From assembly GCA_948467735.1 (NCBI GenBank), contig CAOKFN010000002.1, positions 86,733 to 150,732 on the forward strand: DNA of 64,000 nucleotides, written 5' to 3'. The stretch is from an uncultured bacterium (GTDB lineage Bacteria; Bacillota; Clostridia; Lachnospirales; Lachnospiraceae). The notes under the pieces are model-generated. The model made no database searches. It had not been told where the DNA came from and saw nothing but the letters and a program-made list of their open reading frames with translations. A program made the position numbers and the translations under genes. Within the stretch, counting starts at the first letter, position 1. Each line of letters starts with the position of its first letter. This document shows positions 51,996-61,898 of this stretch, in pieces.

Positions 51996-53582
51996 ATGAA
52001 TATTAGGAGAAAGACGGAAAACAAGGTATTTCATTATATTGAGGAACACCGTATGATTTCGCCGCAGGACAGGATTGCGGCGGGAATTTCGGGAGGGGCG
52101 GATTCGGTCTGCCTGTTGTTTCTGCTGTTGGAGTATGCCAAAAAGGTTCCGCTGTCTCTGGCGGCGGTGCATGTGAATCATGGCATCCGGCCGGAGGCGG
52201 AGGCCGACGCGGATTATGTGGAAGAACTGTGCAGGCGGGAGGGAATTCCGTTTTTCCTGACTGTCGCGGATGTGCATGGGCTTGCATTGGAAGAGAAATG
52301 TTCCGAGGAGGACATGGGGAGAAGAGTGCGATATGAGGCGTTTCGGCAGGCGGCGGAGAAAATGGGCGGCGTAAAAATCGCCGTGGCGCACAACAGCAAT
52401 GACAATGCGGAGACCATGCTTTTTCACTTGTTCCGCGGCAGCGGATTAAAAGGGCTGGGCGGGATTGCGCCCATACGGGAGGAGGGGAGAAACCAGATTA
52501 TCCGGCCCATACTCTGTTTGGAGCGGGACGAGGTGGAGGAATATCTGAGGGAACGGGGGATTTTGTGGCGCACGGATGAAACCAACCAAGGGGATGGTTA
52601 TCGCAGGAACCGCATCCGGCATCATATTCTGCCCTATGCGGAGCAGGAGGTTGCGTCAGGCGTCGTAGGACATATGAGCCGGACGGCGGATATGCTTAGG
52701 GAAACGGAGAGTTATCTGGAGCAGCAGACGGCGCAGGCTTTGGAGCAGTGCATGGCGGCCGGAGAAAATAGGGAGAGACTTGGCGGATGGCAGGATTTTG
52801 GGGAGACGAAAAGGGGGAAGCCTCAAACCGGGCGTGAACGTTATGCGGTTGAAATAGAGACTTTCTTACGTTTTCATAAGGTGATACAAAAGCGTATGCT
52901 GTTGACCTTGCTGGAGGCGCTGTCGCCCACCGGAAAAGATATTTTTCAAGTGCATATTCGGGATACCCTGACTTTGTTTGTGGAAGAAGGAAACCGAAGC
53001 ATCCATCTGCCTTACGGGATTGAGGCATGGCGGCAGTATGGAGAGGTAATCATAGAGCGCAGGGAAAAGGCCGATCGGAAGGCCTCAATGGAGGAGCCTT
53101 GGGGCGCTGCGGAGAAGCAGGCCCTTGGCGGCAAAGCATCCTCAGGGCGGAAGAATCCTTCGCAGGCTTGGCAGCAGACGGTTCCAATGCCTTCTTTGGA
53201 GGAAACAACAGATTTTTTCTTTGTCTGTGATATGGGAGACAGGGGAAAGATGAAATTTTCCCTTCTTTTTATGCAGAAAGGCCGGAAAGTTCCAAGAAAT
53301 CAGTATACGAAATGGTTTGATTATGATAAAATAAAAGAATCGTTGGCGGTTCGTTCCAGACGCCCCGGTGATTTTCTCACGATAGCCGATGGAACGGGGA
53401 AAATAATTCATAAATCCCTGAAAGAATACATGATTACGGAAAAGATACCAAGGCCGCTTCGGGATGAAATTCCCGTCGTGGCGGCAGGAAGTCATGTTTT
53501 GTGGCTGACAGGCTGGCGTATCAGTGAATATTTTAAGGTGGGAGAGAATACAAAGCGTGTTTTGCAGGTAGAATTGCTATAG
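51996..53582 (+). CDS. tilS: tRNA(Ile)-lysidine synthase
   Basis: A 528-residue PP-loop ATPase that converts the CAU anticodon cytidine of tRNA-Ile to lysidine. The P-loop is SGGADS (32-37), followed by VNHGIRPEAEADADYVEELC, AHNSNDNAETMLFHLFRGSG and the RRNRIRHHILPY segment. The C-terminal substrate-binding domain ends SRRPGDFL...WRISEYFKVGENTK. A spacer of about 60 residues (370-430) makes it somewhat longer than usual. It starts 45 bases after spoIIE. Confidence 0.92.
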   Translation: MNIRRKTENKVFHYIEEHRMISPQDRIAAGISGGADSVCLLFLLLEYAKKVPLSLAAVHVNHGIRPEAEADADYVEELCRREGIPFFLTVADVHGLALEEKCSEEDMGRRVRYEAFRQAAEKMGGVKIAVAHNSNDNAETMLFHLFRGSGLKGLGGIAPIREEGRNQIIRPILCLERDEVEEYLRERGILWRTDETNQGDGYRRNRIRHHILPYAEQEVASGVVGHMSRTADMLRETESYLEQQTAQALEQCMAAGENRERLGGWQDFGETKRGKPQTGRERYAVEIETFLRFHKVIQKRMLLTLLEALSPTGKDIFQVHIRDTLTLFVEEGNRSIHLPYGIEAWRQYGEVIIERREKADRKASMEEPWGAAEKQALGGKASSGRKNPSQAWQQTVPMPSLEETTDFFFVCDMGDRGKMKFSLLFMQKGRKVPRNQYTKWFDYDKIKESLAVRSRRPGDFLTIADGTGKIIHKSLKEYMITEKIPRPLRDEIPVVAAGSHVLWLTGWRISEYFKVGENTKRVLQVELL

Positions 53583-53730
53583 GGAGCATTTGGTGTTCCA
53601 AGCGGTCTGCCGGATGTGGATTTGCGCCGACGAAGGGCGGCAGAGAGCGCGACAGGGTCTGTGCGGCGGGAAGGTATGAAATGACGGTATATTGTACAGG
53701 ATTGTATGAACGGTGAAACGGAGGAGAAAG

Positions 53731-54258
53731 ATGTCGGAACGCATTAGGGTACTATTGTCAGAGGAGGAAGTGGATGCGAGAATTCAGGCGATCGGAGAGC
53801 AGATCAGCAGGGACTATGAAGGAAAACAGGTACATTTGCTCTGTGTGTTGAAAGGGGGCAGTTTCTTTATGTGCGAACTGGCAAAGCGGATAACGCTGCC
53901 GGTCTCGCTGGATTTCATGTCAGTGTCCAGCTATGGAGGGGACACAAAATCCAGCGGTGTGGTGAGAATCATAAAGGATCTGGATGAGTCCTTAAAGGAC
54001 AAGGAAGTTATTGTGGTGGAAGATATTGTGGACAGCGGCAGGACATTAAGCTATCTGATGGAAACGCTCTGGAGCAGAGGACCGAAATCCCTGAGGCTCT
54101 GTACGCTGTTAGACAAGCCGGAGAGGCGTGTGGTAGATGTAAAAGTGGATTACACGGGATTTCAGATTCCCGATGAGTTTGTAGTGGGATATGGATTGGA
54201 TTATGACCAAAAATACCGCAATCTCCCATATATCGGAGTTGTGGAGTTCGATAAATAA
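53731..54258 (+). CDS. hpt: Hypoxanthine phosphoribosyltransferase
   Basis: A 175-residue purine salvage enzyme that makes IMP or GMP from the base and PRPP. LLCVLKGGSFFMCELAKRI and the PRPP loop VIVVEDIVDSGRTLSYL are diagnostic, with VDYTGFQIPDEFVVGYGLDY in the C-terminus. GGAGGAGAAAG precedes the ATG. It lies between tilS and ftsH as in Bacillus. Confidence 0.95.
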   Translation: MSERIRVLLSEEEVDARIQAIGEQISRDYEGKQVHLLCVLKGGSFFMCELAKRITLPVSLDFMSVSSYGGDTKSSGVVRIIKDLDESLKDKEVIVVEDIVDSGRTLSYLMETLWSRGPKSLRLCTLLDKPERRVVDVKVDYTGFQIPDEFVVGYGLDYDQKYRNLPYIGVVEFDK

Positions 54259-54264
54259 TTTGTG

Positions 54265-54390
54265 GAGGAACGGAACTGGAATAACAAACAGTTCCGTAAC
54301 GAAAGCGCCGGAAGGAATTTGCAGCTGCGCCCTGTGCAGGTGAAAATTTCTTCCCTAAAGGGCGCTGCAGAGGAGGAACGGAACTGGAAT
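54265..54390 (+). repeat. Family 1 leader repeat, copy before ftsH
   Basis: The 18-bp end GAGGAACGGAACTGGAAT occurs at 54265-54282 and 54373-54390, 108 bp apart. Between them lies the family dyad (AGCGCCGGAAG ... CTTCCCTAAAGGGCGCT) around GCAGCTGCGC/GTGCAGG. The gap between hpt and ftsH is almost entirely this element, and AAGGAGG immediately after it is the ftsH ribosome binding site. Confidence 0.85.
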
Positions 54391-54408
54391 AAAAAGGAGG
54401 CTTGCAAG

Positions 54409-56223
54409 TTGGAGCAAAATAATAGAGGAAGATTTAGTTATTTTATATTTATTCTGGTAATGCTGGTGATAGCGGCAGTTGTGATATCTCTTGGGAAGGT
54501 GGAGGACAATTATACCAGAGAGCAGTTCATCCGGGATATGGATGCGGAGAAGGTGGCGTATGTGACGGTCAATCCTAACAGCGAAGCGCCCACAGGGTAT
54601 TTGACGGTTCTCTTAAAAAGCGGCACGGAGCGGAAGCTTTTTGTGACCGATATTGCGGAGGCGGAAACGCTGGCAAGATCCTATGGCTTTGAGCCTTTGG
54701 TGAAGGATGTTCCCAGAGAAAGCTGGCTTTTGACTACCTTGGTGCCCCTGTTGATTGTGCTGGGGGCGGGCGGATTCCTGTTTATGATGGTCAACGCACA
54801 GAATGCGGGCAATGGCAATTCCAAGATGATGAATTTCGGCAAGTCCCGGGCGATACTATGTCTGTTTGAAAAGCCGGTTACGTTTGATCAGGTGGCTGGA
54901 CTAAAAGAAGAAAAGGAAGAATTGGAGGAAATCGTGGATTTCCTAAAGCAGCCGGGAAAATACAGCAAGTTAGGCGCAAGAATTCCCAAGGGAGTACTGC
55001 TGGAGGGGCCTCCCGGAACGGGCAAGACGCTGCTGGCAAGGGCGGTGGCCGGAGAAGCGGGAGTTCCGTTTTTCAGTATTTCCGGTTCGGATTTTGTGGA
55101 AATGTTTGTGGGCGTGGGCGCTTCCAGAGTCCGGGATTTGTTTTCCGAGGCCAAGAGGCATTCGCCGTGTATCGTGTTTATCGACGAGATCGACGCCGTG
55201 GCGAGACGCCGGGGCACCGGAATGGGCGGCGGCCATGACGAGAGGGAGCAGACCCTGAACCAGCTTCTGGTGGAGATGGACGGCTTCGGCGAAAATCAAG
55301 GAATCATCGTGATGGCGGCCACCAACAGGGTGGATATTCTTGACCCGGCCATTCTTAGGCCCGGGCGGTTTGACAGGAAAGTGGCGGTGGGCAGGCCGGA
55401 TGTGGGCGGCAGGGAGGAAATCCTGAAGGTTCACGCCAAGAATAAGCCCCTTGCGGAAGACGTGGATTTGCAGCAGGTGGCCCAGACCACAGCGGGATTT
55501 ACCGGCGCCGATTTGGAGAATCTCATGAACGAGGCGGCTATCAACGCGGCCAGACTGGATAAGGGTTATGTGACCCAGGACGATATCAGGAAGGCCTTTG
55601 TGAAGGTGGGAATCGGCGCGGAGAAGAAGAGCCGCGTCATTTCGGACAAGGAAAAGAGGATTACGGCTTATCATGAAGCGGGACACGCAATATTGTTCCA
55701 TGTGCTGCCGGATGTGGGGCCCGTCTACACGGTGTCCATCATTCCTACAGGACTTGGGGCGGCGGGCTATACCATGCCTCTTCCGGATAAGGATGAGATG
55801 TTCATGACCCGGGGGCAGATGCTTCAGGAAATCATGGTTTCCTTGGGCGGAAGGATTGCGGAGGACATTATCTTTGATGATATCACCACCGGGGCCTCCA
55901 GCGATATTAAGAAGGCCACGCAGGCGGCCCGCAGGATGGTGACTCGCTTCGGCATGTCGGACAACATCGGAGTGATCTGCTATGACGACGATGACGACGA
56001 GGTGTTTATCGGCCGGGATCTGGCGCATACGAAATCTCATAGCGAGTCCGTGTCAAGTGAAATCGACAGAGAAGTGAAAAGAATTATCGACGAGTGCTAT
56101 TCCAAGGCGAAGGGGATTATTCTGGAACAGGAAAAGGTACTTCATAAGTGCGCGCAGCTGCTGTTGGAAAAAGAAAAACTTGGACGAGAAGAATTTGAGG
56201 CGCTGTTTTTAACAGAAGGTTAA
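54409..56223 (+). CDS. ftsH: ATP-dependent zinc metalloprotease FtsH
   Basis: A 604-residue membrane AAA+ protease. Helix one is YFIFILVMLVIAAVVISL, and a short outer domain and helix two (VPLLIVLGAGGFLFMMV) follow. The AAA module has Walker A GPPGTGKT, Walker B IVFIDEID and the second region of homology ATNRVDILDPAILRPGRFDR. The zinc site is HEAGH. It degrades misassembled membrane proteins and some regulators. The start is the TTG at 54409, 8 bases after AAGGAGG; the frame is open to 54262, but those codons come from the repeat element. Confidence 0.93.
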   Translation: MEQNNRGRFSYFIFILVMLVIAAVVISLGKVEDNYTREQFIRDMDAEKVAYVTVNPNSEAPTGYLTVLLKSGTERKLFVTDIAEAETLARSYGFEPLVKDVPRESWLLTTLVPLLIVLGAGGFLFMMVNAQNAGNGNSKMMNFGKSRAILCLFEKPVTFDQVAGLKEEKEELEEIVDFLKQPGKYSKLGARIPKGVLLEGPPGTGKTLLARAVAGEAGVPFFSISGSDFVEMFVGVGASRVRDLFSEAKRHSPCIVFIDEIDAVARRRGTGMGGGHDEREQTLNQLLVEMDGFGENQGIIVMAATNRVDILDPAILRPGRFDRKVAVGRPDVGGREEILKVHAKNKPLAEDVDLQQVAQTTAGFTGADLENLMNEAAINAARLDKGYVTQDDIRKAFVKVGIGAEKKSRVISDKEKRITAYHEAGHAILFHVLPDVGPVYTVSIIPTGLGAAGYTMPLPDKDEMFMTRGQMLQEIMVSLGGRIAEDIIFDDITTGASSDIKKATQAARRMVTRFGMSDNIGVICYDDDDDEVFIGRDLAHTKSHSESVSSEIDREVKRIIDECYSKAKGIILEQEKVLHKCAQLLLEKEKLGREEFEALFLTEG

Positions 56224-56385
56224 AGAGCTTTTGGCGAAAATCAACAAAAAAAATTTATGTTTTTTGTTAATTTTGTGAATTTTGGGAATAGGCAAAAAGG
56301 GGGACAGATGGTATTATAATATGCGTAACCCCCCAATACATTATATAGTTTTTGCTATACCCCATAAGTAATACCTTCTCAAAAA

Positions 56386-56415
56386 AGGACAGTCACCCCA
56401 TGGCTGTCCTTTTTG
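56386..56415 (+). terminator. Terminator after ftsH
   Basis: AGGACAG (56386-56392) and CTGTCCT (56404-56410) followed by TTTTGCG, about 165 bases past the stop codon. The bases between are AT-rich with no gene. Confidence 0.85.
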
Positions 56416-56451
56416 CGTGGAAGGTAAAAAAGAACTAAGGCGGTAAAGGGA

Positions 56452-58572
56452 ATGGAAGAAAAGCTGGAAAAAATAATGAAGCTGGAAAATATTCAACAAT
56501 ATATTTCAAATATGCGCCCCGTTTTCAACAAGAGGGCATTGTTTTCGGATACTACGGAGGATTATCTCTCTCCTGCGGAACCGGAAGCCTATGACAAGGT
56601 AAAAATACGTTTCAGAACGGCAACAAACAATGTGGATCAGGTGCTTCTGGTATGCAGGGGCCGGAAATATGTGATGGACTTGGAAACCTCCGACAAGCAG
56701 TTTGATTATTATGTATATGAGCTGCAGCTGGGGGAAGAGAAGGTTTCCTATTATTTTGAGGTGAGGTCAGGTTCTTTGGCGGGCTATTACAATACCAGAG
56801 GACTGGTACAGGAGGTAAACGAGTATTATAATTTTGTGATTCTGCCGGGATTTAAGACGCCCGCATGGGCGAAGGGCGCGGTGATGTATCAGATTTACGT
56901 GGACCGCTTCTGCAACGGAGATACCACCAACGATGTGTTGACCAACGAGTACTGCTATATCAACGAGCCGGTACACAGGGTGGAGGATTGGAACCGCTAT
57001 CCGGCCCAGATGGACGTCCGGGAATTTTATGGCGGGGATTTACAGGGCGTGTTGGACAAGATGGACTATCTTCAGGATTTGGGAGTGGAGGTCATCTATT
57101 TCAATCCGCTCTTCGTCTCGCCTTCCAACCATAAATACGATATTCAGGATTATGATTATATCGATCCTCATTTTGGACGGATTGTGGATGACAAAGGGGA
57201 GGTGCTTGCGGCGGGACAGAAAGAAAACCGGCTGGCGTCAAAATATATCAACCGCATATCCAACAAAGCCAATCTGGAGGCCAGCAACGAGCTGTTCATC
57301 CAAGTGGTGGAGGAGGCCCATAAGCGCGGGATGAGGGTGATTTTGGACGGAGTATTCAACCACTGCGGTTCCTTTAACAAATGGATGGACAAAGAGAGGA
57401 TATATGAGAAAGTAAGGGGCTATGAAAAGGGAGCTTATGTAAGCGCCGACAGCGCCTACAGAGGGTATTTTGATTTCCAAAATCAGAGCAGCTGGCCCTA
57501 CAATAATTCCTATGACGGCTGGTGGGGGCACAATACCCTGCCGAAATTAAATTATGAGGGTTCCAAGGAACTGTTTGATTATGTGATGTATATTGGGAAA
57601 AAATGGGTGTCGCCCCCATATAACGCGGACGGATGGCGGCTGGATGTGGCGGCGGATTTAGGGCACAGTCAGGATTTCAACCATTATTTCTGGAAGAAGT
57701 TCCGCAAAGCGGTCAAGAGCGCCAATCCCAACGCCATTATTCTGGCGGAGCATTACGGCAATACAAGGGAATGGCTTCAGGGAGACGAGTGGGATACGGT
57801 GATGAATTATGACGCTTTTATGGAGCCGGTGACTTGGTTTTTCACAGGAATGGAAAAGCACAGCGATGATTATCGGGAAGATCTTCTGGGCAATGCGGGA
57901 AGCTTCTGGGGGGCCATGATGCACCACAGCTCCAGCTTTTCCCTGCCCAGCTGGCAGGTGGCCATGAATCAGCTGTCCAATCACGACCATTCCCGCTTCC
58001 TGACAAGAACCAACCACAAGGTGGGGAGAATCAGCACCTTGGGGCCGCAGGCGGCGGAACAGGGCGTCAATAAAGCCATATTTCGCGAGGCAGTGCTGCT
58101 GCAGATGACATGGGTGGGCGCGCCCACGATTTATTACGGGGACGAGGCGGGAGTATGCGGATTTACGGACCCGGACAATCGGCGCACATATCCTTGGGGC
58201 AAAGAGGATCAGGGATTGATTGCGTTTCATAGGGACATTATCCGTGTGCGGAAGGAAAACGACGAACTGCGCACAGGCTCCATTAAATATGTGGACAGCG
58301 ACTATAACTTTCTGGCATACGCGCGCTTTAACAAAAAGGCGCAATGCCTGATATTAATTAATAATAATCATCATCCCGTCTATAAGGTAATTTCCGTATG
58401 GGTTCTGGGAACGCAGAAGGAGGGCAGAATGAAGGCCTTAATCTGCACGGATGAAAACGGCTACACCTTGGAACAGCAGGCATACGAGGTGTCGGCAGGC
58501 AAAATCAGGCTTGAACTGCCGCCCCTCTGCGCCATGGTTCTGAAATATGAGGCCGGGGGCGCCGAAGCATAG
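56452..58572 (+). CDS. GH13 alpha-glycosidase (neopullulanase/cyclomaltodextrinase-like)
   Basis: A 706-residue cytoplasmic alpha-amylase-family enzyme. An N-terminal CBM34-like domain (about 20-130, VKIRFRTATNNVDQVLLVCR) precedes the barrel. GH13 regions: DGVFNHCG (I), GWRLDVAADLG with the nucleophile Asp (II), IILAEHYG with the acid Glu (III) and LSNHDHSRF with the third Asp (IV). MYQIYVDRFCNGD is typical for this group. It probably hydrolyses maltodextrins, cyclodextrins or pullulan taken up by the cell. The start is uncertain: the ATG at 56452 has only AAAGGG close by. Confidence 0.9.
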   Translation: MEEKLEKIMKLENIQQYISNMRPVFNKRALFSDTTEDYLSPAEPEAYDKVKIRFRTATNNVDQVLLVCRGRKYVMDLETSDKQFDYYVYELQLGEEKVSYYFEVRSGSLAGYYNTRGLVQEVNEYYNFVILPGFKTPAWAKGAVMYQIYVDRFCNGDTTNDVLTNEYCYINEPVHRVEDWNRYPAQMDVREFYGGDLQGVLDKMDYLQDLGVEVIYFNPLFVSPSNHKYDIQDYDYIDPHFGRIVDDKGEVLAAGQKENRLASKYINRISNKANLEASNELFIQVVEEAHKRGMRVILDGVFNHCGSFNKWMDKERIYEKVRGYEKGAYVSADSAYRGYFDFQNQSSWPYNNSYDGWWGHNTLPKLNYEGSKELFDYVMYIGKKWVSPPYNADGWRLDVAADLGHSQDFNHYFWKKFRKAVKSANPNAIILAEHYGNTREWLQGDEWDTVMNYDAFMEPVTWFFTGMEKHSDDYREDLLGNAGSFWGAMMHHSSSFSLPSWQVAMNQLSNHDHSRFLTRTNHKVGRISTLGPQAAEQGVNKAIFREAVLLQMTWVGAPTIYYGDEAGVCGFTDPDNRRTYPWGKEDQGLIAFHRDIIRVRKENDELRTGSIKYVDSDYNFLAYARFNKKAQCLILINNNHHPVYKVISVWVLGTQKEGRMKALICTDENGYTLEQQAYEVSAGKIRLELPPLCAMVLKYEAGGAEA

Positions 58573-58693
58573 GGAAATATTTCCGACGCGGATATGGTCC
58601 CGGGAGATACAAAAATGATGCAATGACAAGATATACTGATACTGCTGTTTTGATATCATGCATGACAGAAAGCTCTGCTGAAAGGAGATGCCT

Positions 58694-59785
58694 GTGAAGA
58701 AAAAGGGTAGGCTGGCTGTGATTGCGCTTAGTATCGGCGCTCTGTTTCGGCTTCCGGCGCTGGCGCAGGATGATGTTTTTGCGGCGTTTATGCAGAAATA
58801 TGATGCATACCGGCAAAGCTTTGCCGCCATAGAGGCTGTGGAGGATATCGAGGAAAATGGGTATGAAATTATAGAGAGCCAGAGTTTTCCTGTGGTTTTA
58901 GAATCTTTTGGGGAGGAAGAGGTCACATTTATTCCCATTTTGCAGAAGGAATACCACAGGCTGGCAGTCATTATCAGCGACGGCGACGGAAACGTGCTGT
59001 ATAAGACGGACCAGCTGGAGACTAATTTCAAGTATCTGGAACAGCTCGAACAGCCTGCAACGGGCGTTGCGGCCGTTTCCTTTAAGGACTTGAACCATGA
59101 CGGACTTACGGATATTGTGCTGATTACCAACTGTGAGAATTCCTCGGGAGATTACGCGGGCAAGCCTTATAAGATAGGGGACGTGCTGTTTCAGAGGGAG
59201 GGTTCCTTTTATCGGGACTGGAGGATTTCCGACAAAATAAACCGCTTCAGCATGAATAAGAGCGCGAATTTCATTACCGCCTATGTGCGGGACGGGAATT
59301 CCACGGAAGTATTGTATACGGCCGCCAGCCTTCAGGAGCTTTTAGACAACGGATTCCAAGTGATTCCGGAACAAAGCGATACCGTTGATTTTGAAAAGCA
59401 GGGGAGGCTGCGCGTGGTGCCGGGAATCCTCCGGATGGGAGTATATGATATTTTCATGATATATCTGGTGAACGAGCAGGGATATATTGTGTGGAGCTTC
59501 CAGCCCATGGGAGAGTATGATAATCTATATTCCCTGAAAGGAATCGTCTGTAAGGATATGGACGGGGACGGAATGAAGGACATCGTGGTGCTTGCAAGGT
59601 ACAGCTATGCCGGGCCTGAGGGGGAGCTTTTAATCGACACAAGATGCAATATCTATTACCAGCGGACGGATGGTTTTGCGGTGGATACGGAGTTTAGCGA
59701 TTCTTATCTGGGCGCGGAAGAGGATAAGATGAGCGATTTGGTGGAGACCATCAGGGATTATTGGGGGTGGCCGAAAGAGGAATGA
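58694..59785 (+). CDS. Exported protein with Asp-rich calcium-type repeats
   Basis: A 363-residue protein with a signal peptide (KKKGRLAVIALSIGALFRLP, cut after ALAQ). Two loops DLNHDGLTDIVLITN and DMDGDGMKDIVVLARY resemble EF-hand-like or FG-GAP repeat calcium sites. It has no known catalytic motif. The GTG at 58694 is 6 bases after AAAGGAG, better than the ATG at 58688. Its stop overlaps the response-regulator start (ATGA), so it is probably an accessory or sensory part of that two-component system. Confidence 0.65.
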   Translation: MKKKGRLAVIALSIGALFRLPALAQDDVFAAFMQKYDAYRQSFAAIEAVEDIEENGYEIIESQSFPVVLESFGEEEVTFIPILQKEYHRLAVIISDGDGNVLYKTDQLETNFKYLEQLEQPATGVAAVSFKDLNHDGLTDIVLITNCENSSGDYAGKPYKIGDVLFQREGSFYRDWRISDKINRFSMNKSANFITAYVRDGNSTEVLYTAASLQELLDNGFQVIPEQSDTVDFEKQGRLRVVPGILRMGVYDIFMIYLVNEQGYIVWSFQPMGEYDNLYSLKGIVCKDMDGDGMKDIVVLARYSYAGPEGELLIDTRCNIYYQRTDGFAVDTEFSDSYLGAEEDKMSDLVETIRDYWGWPKEE

Positions 59786-60435
59786 TCAAGATACTGATAG
59801 TTGACGATGAAAAGTCCATATGTGATTTAATAGACATAAATCTGTCCGCCGCAGGCTATCAATGCAGTTCGGTGCAGAATGGCCTGAAGGCCATTGATAT
59901 GATTGAAGCGGAAAATTATGATTTGATTCTGCTGGATATTATGCTGCCCGGGGCGGACGGCTATGATATTATGGAATATATCCGGCCCTTGAAGATACCC
60001 GTGATTTTCATTACAGCAAAGCATGAGGTCAAAGACAGGGTCAAGGGGCTGAAGCTGGGAGCGGAGGACTATCTGGTAAAACCCTTTGATGTGGTGGAGC
60101 TGGTGGCCAGAGTGGAGGTGGTGCTCAGGCGCTATAACAAGACGGAAAGCATCCTGACCGCAGGAGACGTGGTGGTGGACTTGGAGGCCAGAACGGTGAC
60201 GAAAGCCGGAAGGCAGGTGGTGCTCACCAACAAAGAATACGGTCTGCTGGTATTGTTTATCAGCAATAAGAATATCGCCCTGTTCCGGGAGAATCTCTAT
60301 GAAAAAGTCTGGGGAGACGAATATCTGGCGGACAGCCGCACATTGGACCTGCATGTCCAGAGGCTGAGGCGGAAAATGGGGTGGGAGGAGAATCTGGTAG
60401 CGGTATATAAGGTGGGCTATCGGCTGGAAATCTGA
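59782..60435 (+). CDS. OmpR-family response regulator
   Basis: A 217-residue regulator. Receiver: D8-D9, phosphoacceptor D52 (LILLDIMLPG), T78 and K100 (YLVKPFDV). A winged helix-turn-helix with RTVTKAGRQVVLTNKEYGLL and DSRTLDLHVQRLRRK forms the C-terminal half. It is coupled by ATGA overlap to the exported protein before it, and the histidine kinase gene follows after 2 bases. Confidence 0.94.
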   Translation: MIKILIVDDEKSICDLIDINLSAAGYQCSSVQNGLKAIDMIEAENYDLILLDIMLPGADGYDIMEYIRPLKIPVIFITAKHEVKDRVKGLKLGAEDYLVKPFDVVELVARVEVVLRRYNKTESILTAGDVVVDLEARTVTKAGRQVVLTNKEYGLLVLFISNKNIALFRENLYEKVWGDEYLADSRTLDLHVQRLRRKMGWEENLVAVYKVGYRLEI

Positions 60436-60437
60436 TT

Positions 60438-61859
60438 ATGAAGCTTTTGTACAAGATTCTTCTGTGTACCATCAGTATTATGGCGGCGGCCTTTGGACTC
60501 AGCGGCTATCTCTTTGTAGATTTTGTGTTTGAGACGGCTTTGGACCGGGAGATTGCACAGGCGCTGGACGACAGCAATATTTTACAGTTTGCATTTGAGA
60601 CGGCGGCGCTGAACGTGCCCACTAAATACAATGTGCTGCAGGATATTGCGGTGGAACAGATCGGCTCCAAGCTGGAAGGCAGCGGACAATATTCCGTCAG
60701 GTATCTGCGGCTGTCCGGGGAGGAAAAGAATACCTTATATGCCAGCAACGGATTCTCCGAGGACGACAGCCTTCTGCAGCAGATTACAAAGGATACCAGA
60801 ACATGGCAGGTAGTACGGCGGGGGGAAAGTTATTATATTCATACGGGCATTATGGTCAATGCGCTTGGCAGGAATCTGTATCTGGAAACCTTGGAGGACG
60901 TCACGGAGGTATTTGAAGAGCGCACCATGGGATTTTCCGTGTACCGACGGGTGACGCTGGTGATGCTTCTGTGCAGCTCCATGATTATGTTTTTCATCTG
61001 CATCTGGCTCACCAAACCCATCCGGCTGTTGACCCGCGCCACCTGCAAGATGGCCGAGGGAGATTACAGCTATCGCGCAAGACAGATAAGCAGCGACGAG
61101 CTGGGGCGGCTGACGAAGGATTTTAACCGAATGGCAGACGAGCTGGAAGAGACGTTTGGGGAATTGAAGGAGGAAATCCGGGCCAGAGAAGATTTCATCG
61201 CCGCTTTTGCCCATGAATTGAAGACGCCTCTGACCGCCATTATCGGGTATGCGGATTTACTGCGCTCCCGCAGGCTGGACGAGGAGAAGCATTTTCTTTC
61301 CGCCAATTATATTTATACGGAAGGAAAGCGTCTGGAAAGTATGTCCTTTCACCTTCTGGATATTATAGTGACAAAGCGGGAGGTCATAGAGCCCCAGCCG
61401 GTGGAGGCGGAAGTGCTGTTTCAATATCTGGAGAATATGTTCTCGGGTAATACCCAGCAGAAGCTGAGTATTTCTTATGAGCCGGGTACGGTCTATGCGG
61501 AAATAAATTTATTAAAATCCGTACTGCTGAATTTGGTGGATAATGCATGCAAAGCGTCGGAAGAGGGCGGCATTGTGGAATTATCCGGTCAGAAACAGGA
61601 GGATGGTTATATATTCGGGGTAAAGGATTATGGCGTGGGAATACCGGAGGAGGAGCTGAAAAAGGTAACGGAAGCCTTTTACATGGTGGATAAGTCCCGC
61701 TCCCGCAGCAGAAACGGCGCGGGACTTGGACTGGCGCTGTGCGTGGAAATTCTGCGCCTGCATCACAGCGAGCTTAAGATAGAAAGCAAGGTGGGGGAAG
61801 GAACTTTTATCCGTTTTATCATTCCGGATTCGATTCCAAGCGCCCCCGACGACACATAG
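60438..61859 (+). CDS. HAMP-domain sensor histidine kinase
   Basis: A 473-residue membrane kinase. Helix one (10-30) and helix two (about 170-195, LVMLLCSSMIMFFICIWL) enclose an outside sensor domain. HAMP follows (TKPIRLLTRATCKMAEGDYS), then the H-box AFAHELKTPLTAIIGY with H259, the N box (SVLLNLVDNACKAS), G1 (VKDYGVGIPEE) and G2 (GAGLGLALCVEIL). It phosphorylates the preceding regulator. The stimulus is unknown. Confidence 0.94.
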   Translation: MKLLYKILLCTISIMAAAFGLSGYLFVDFVFETALDREIAQALDDSNILQFAFETAALNVPTKYNVLQDIAVEQIGSKLEGSGQYSVRYLRLSGEEKNTLYASNGFSEDDSLLQQITKDTRTWQVVRRGESYYIHTGIMVNALGRNLYLETLEDVTEVFEERTMGFSVYRRVTLVMLLCSSMIMFFICIWLTKPIRLLTRATCKMAEGDYSYRARQISSDELGRLTKDFNRMADELEETFGELKEEIRAREDFIAAFAHELKTPLTAIIGYADLLRSRRLDEEKHFLSANYIYTEGKRLESMSFHLLDIIVTKREVIEPQPVEAEVLFQYLENMFSGNTQQKLSISYEPGTVYAEINLLKSVLLNLVDNACKASEEGGIVELSGQKQEDGYIFGVKDYGVGIPEEELKKVTEAFYMVDKSRSRSRNGAGLGLALCVEILRLHHSELKIESKVGEGTFIRFIIPDSIPSAPDDT

Positions 61860-61898
61860 AGACCAGAATTAAACAGCATCCATTGGAACTGGAATATT

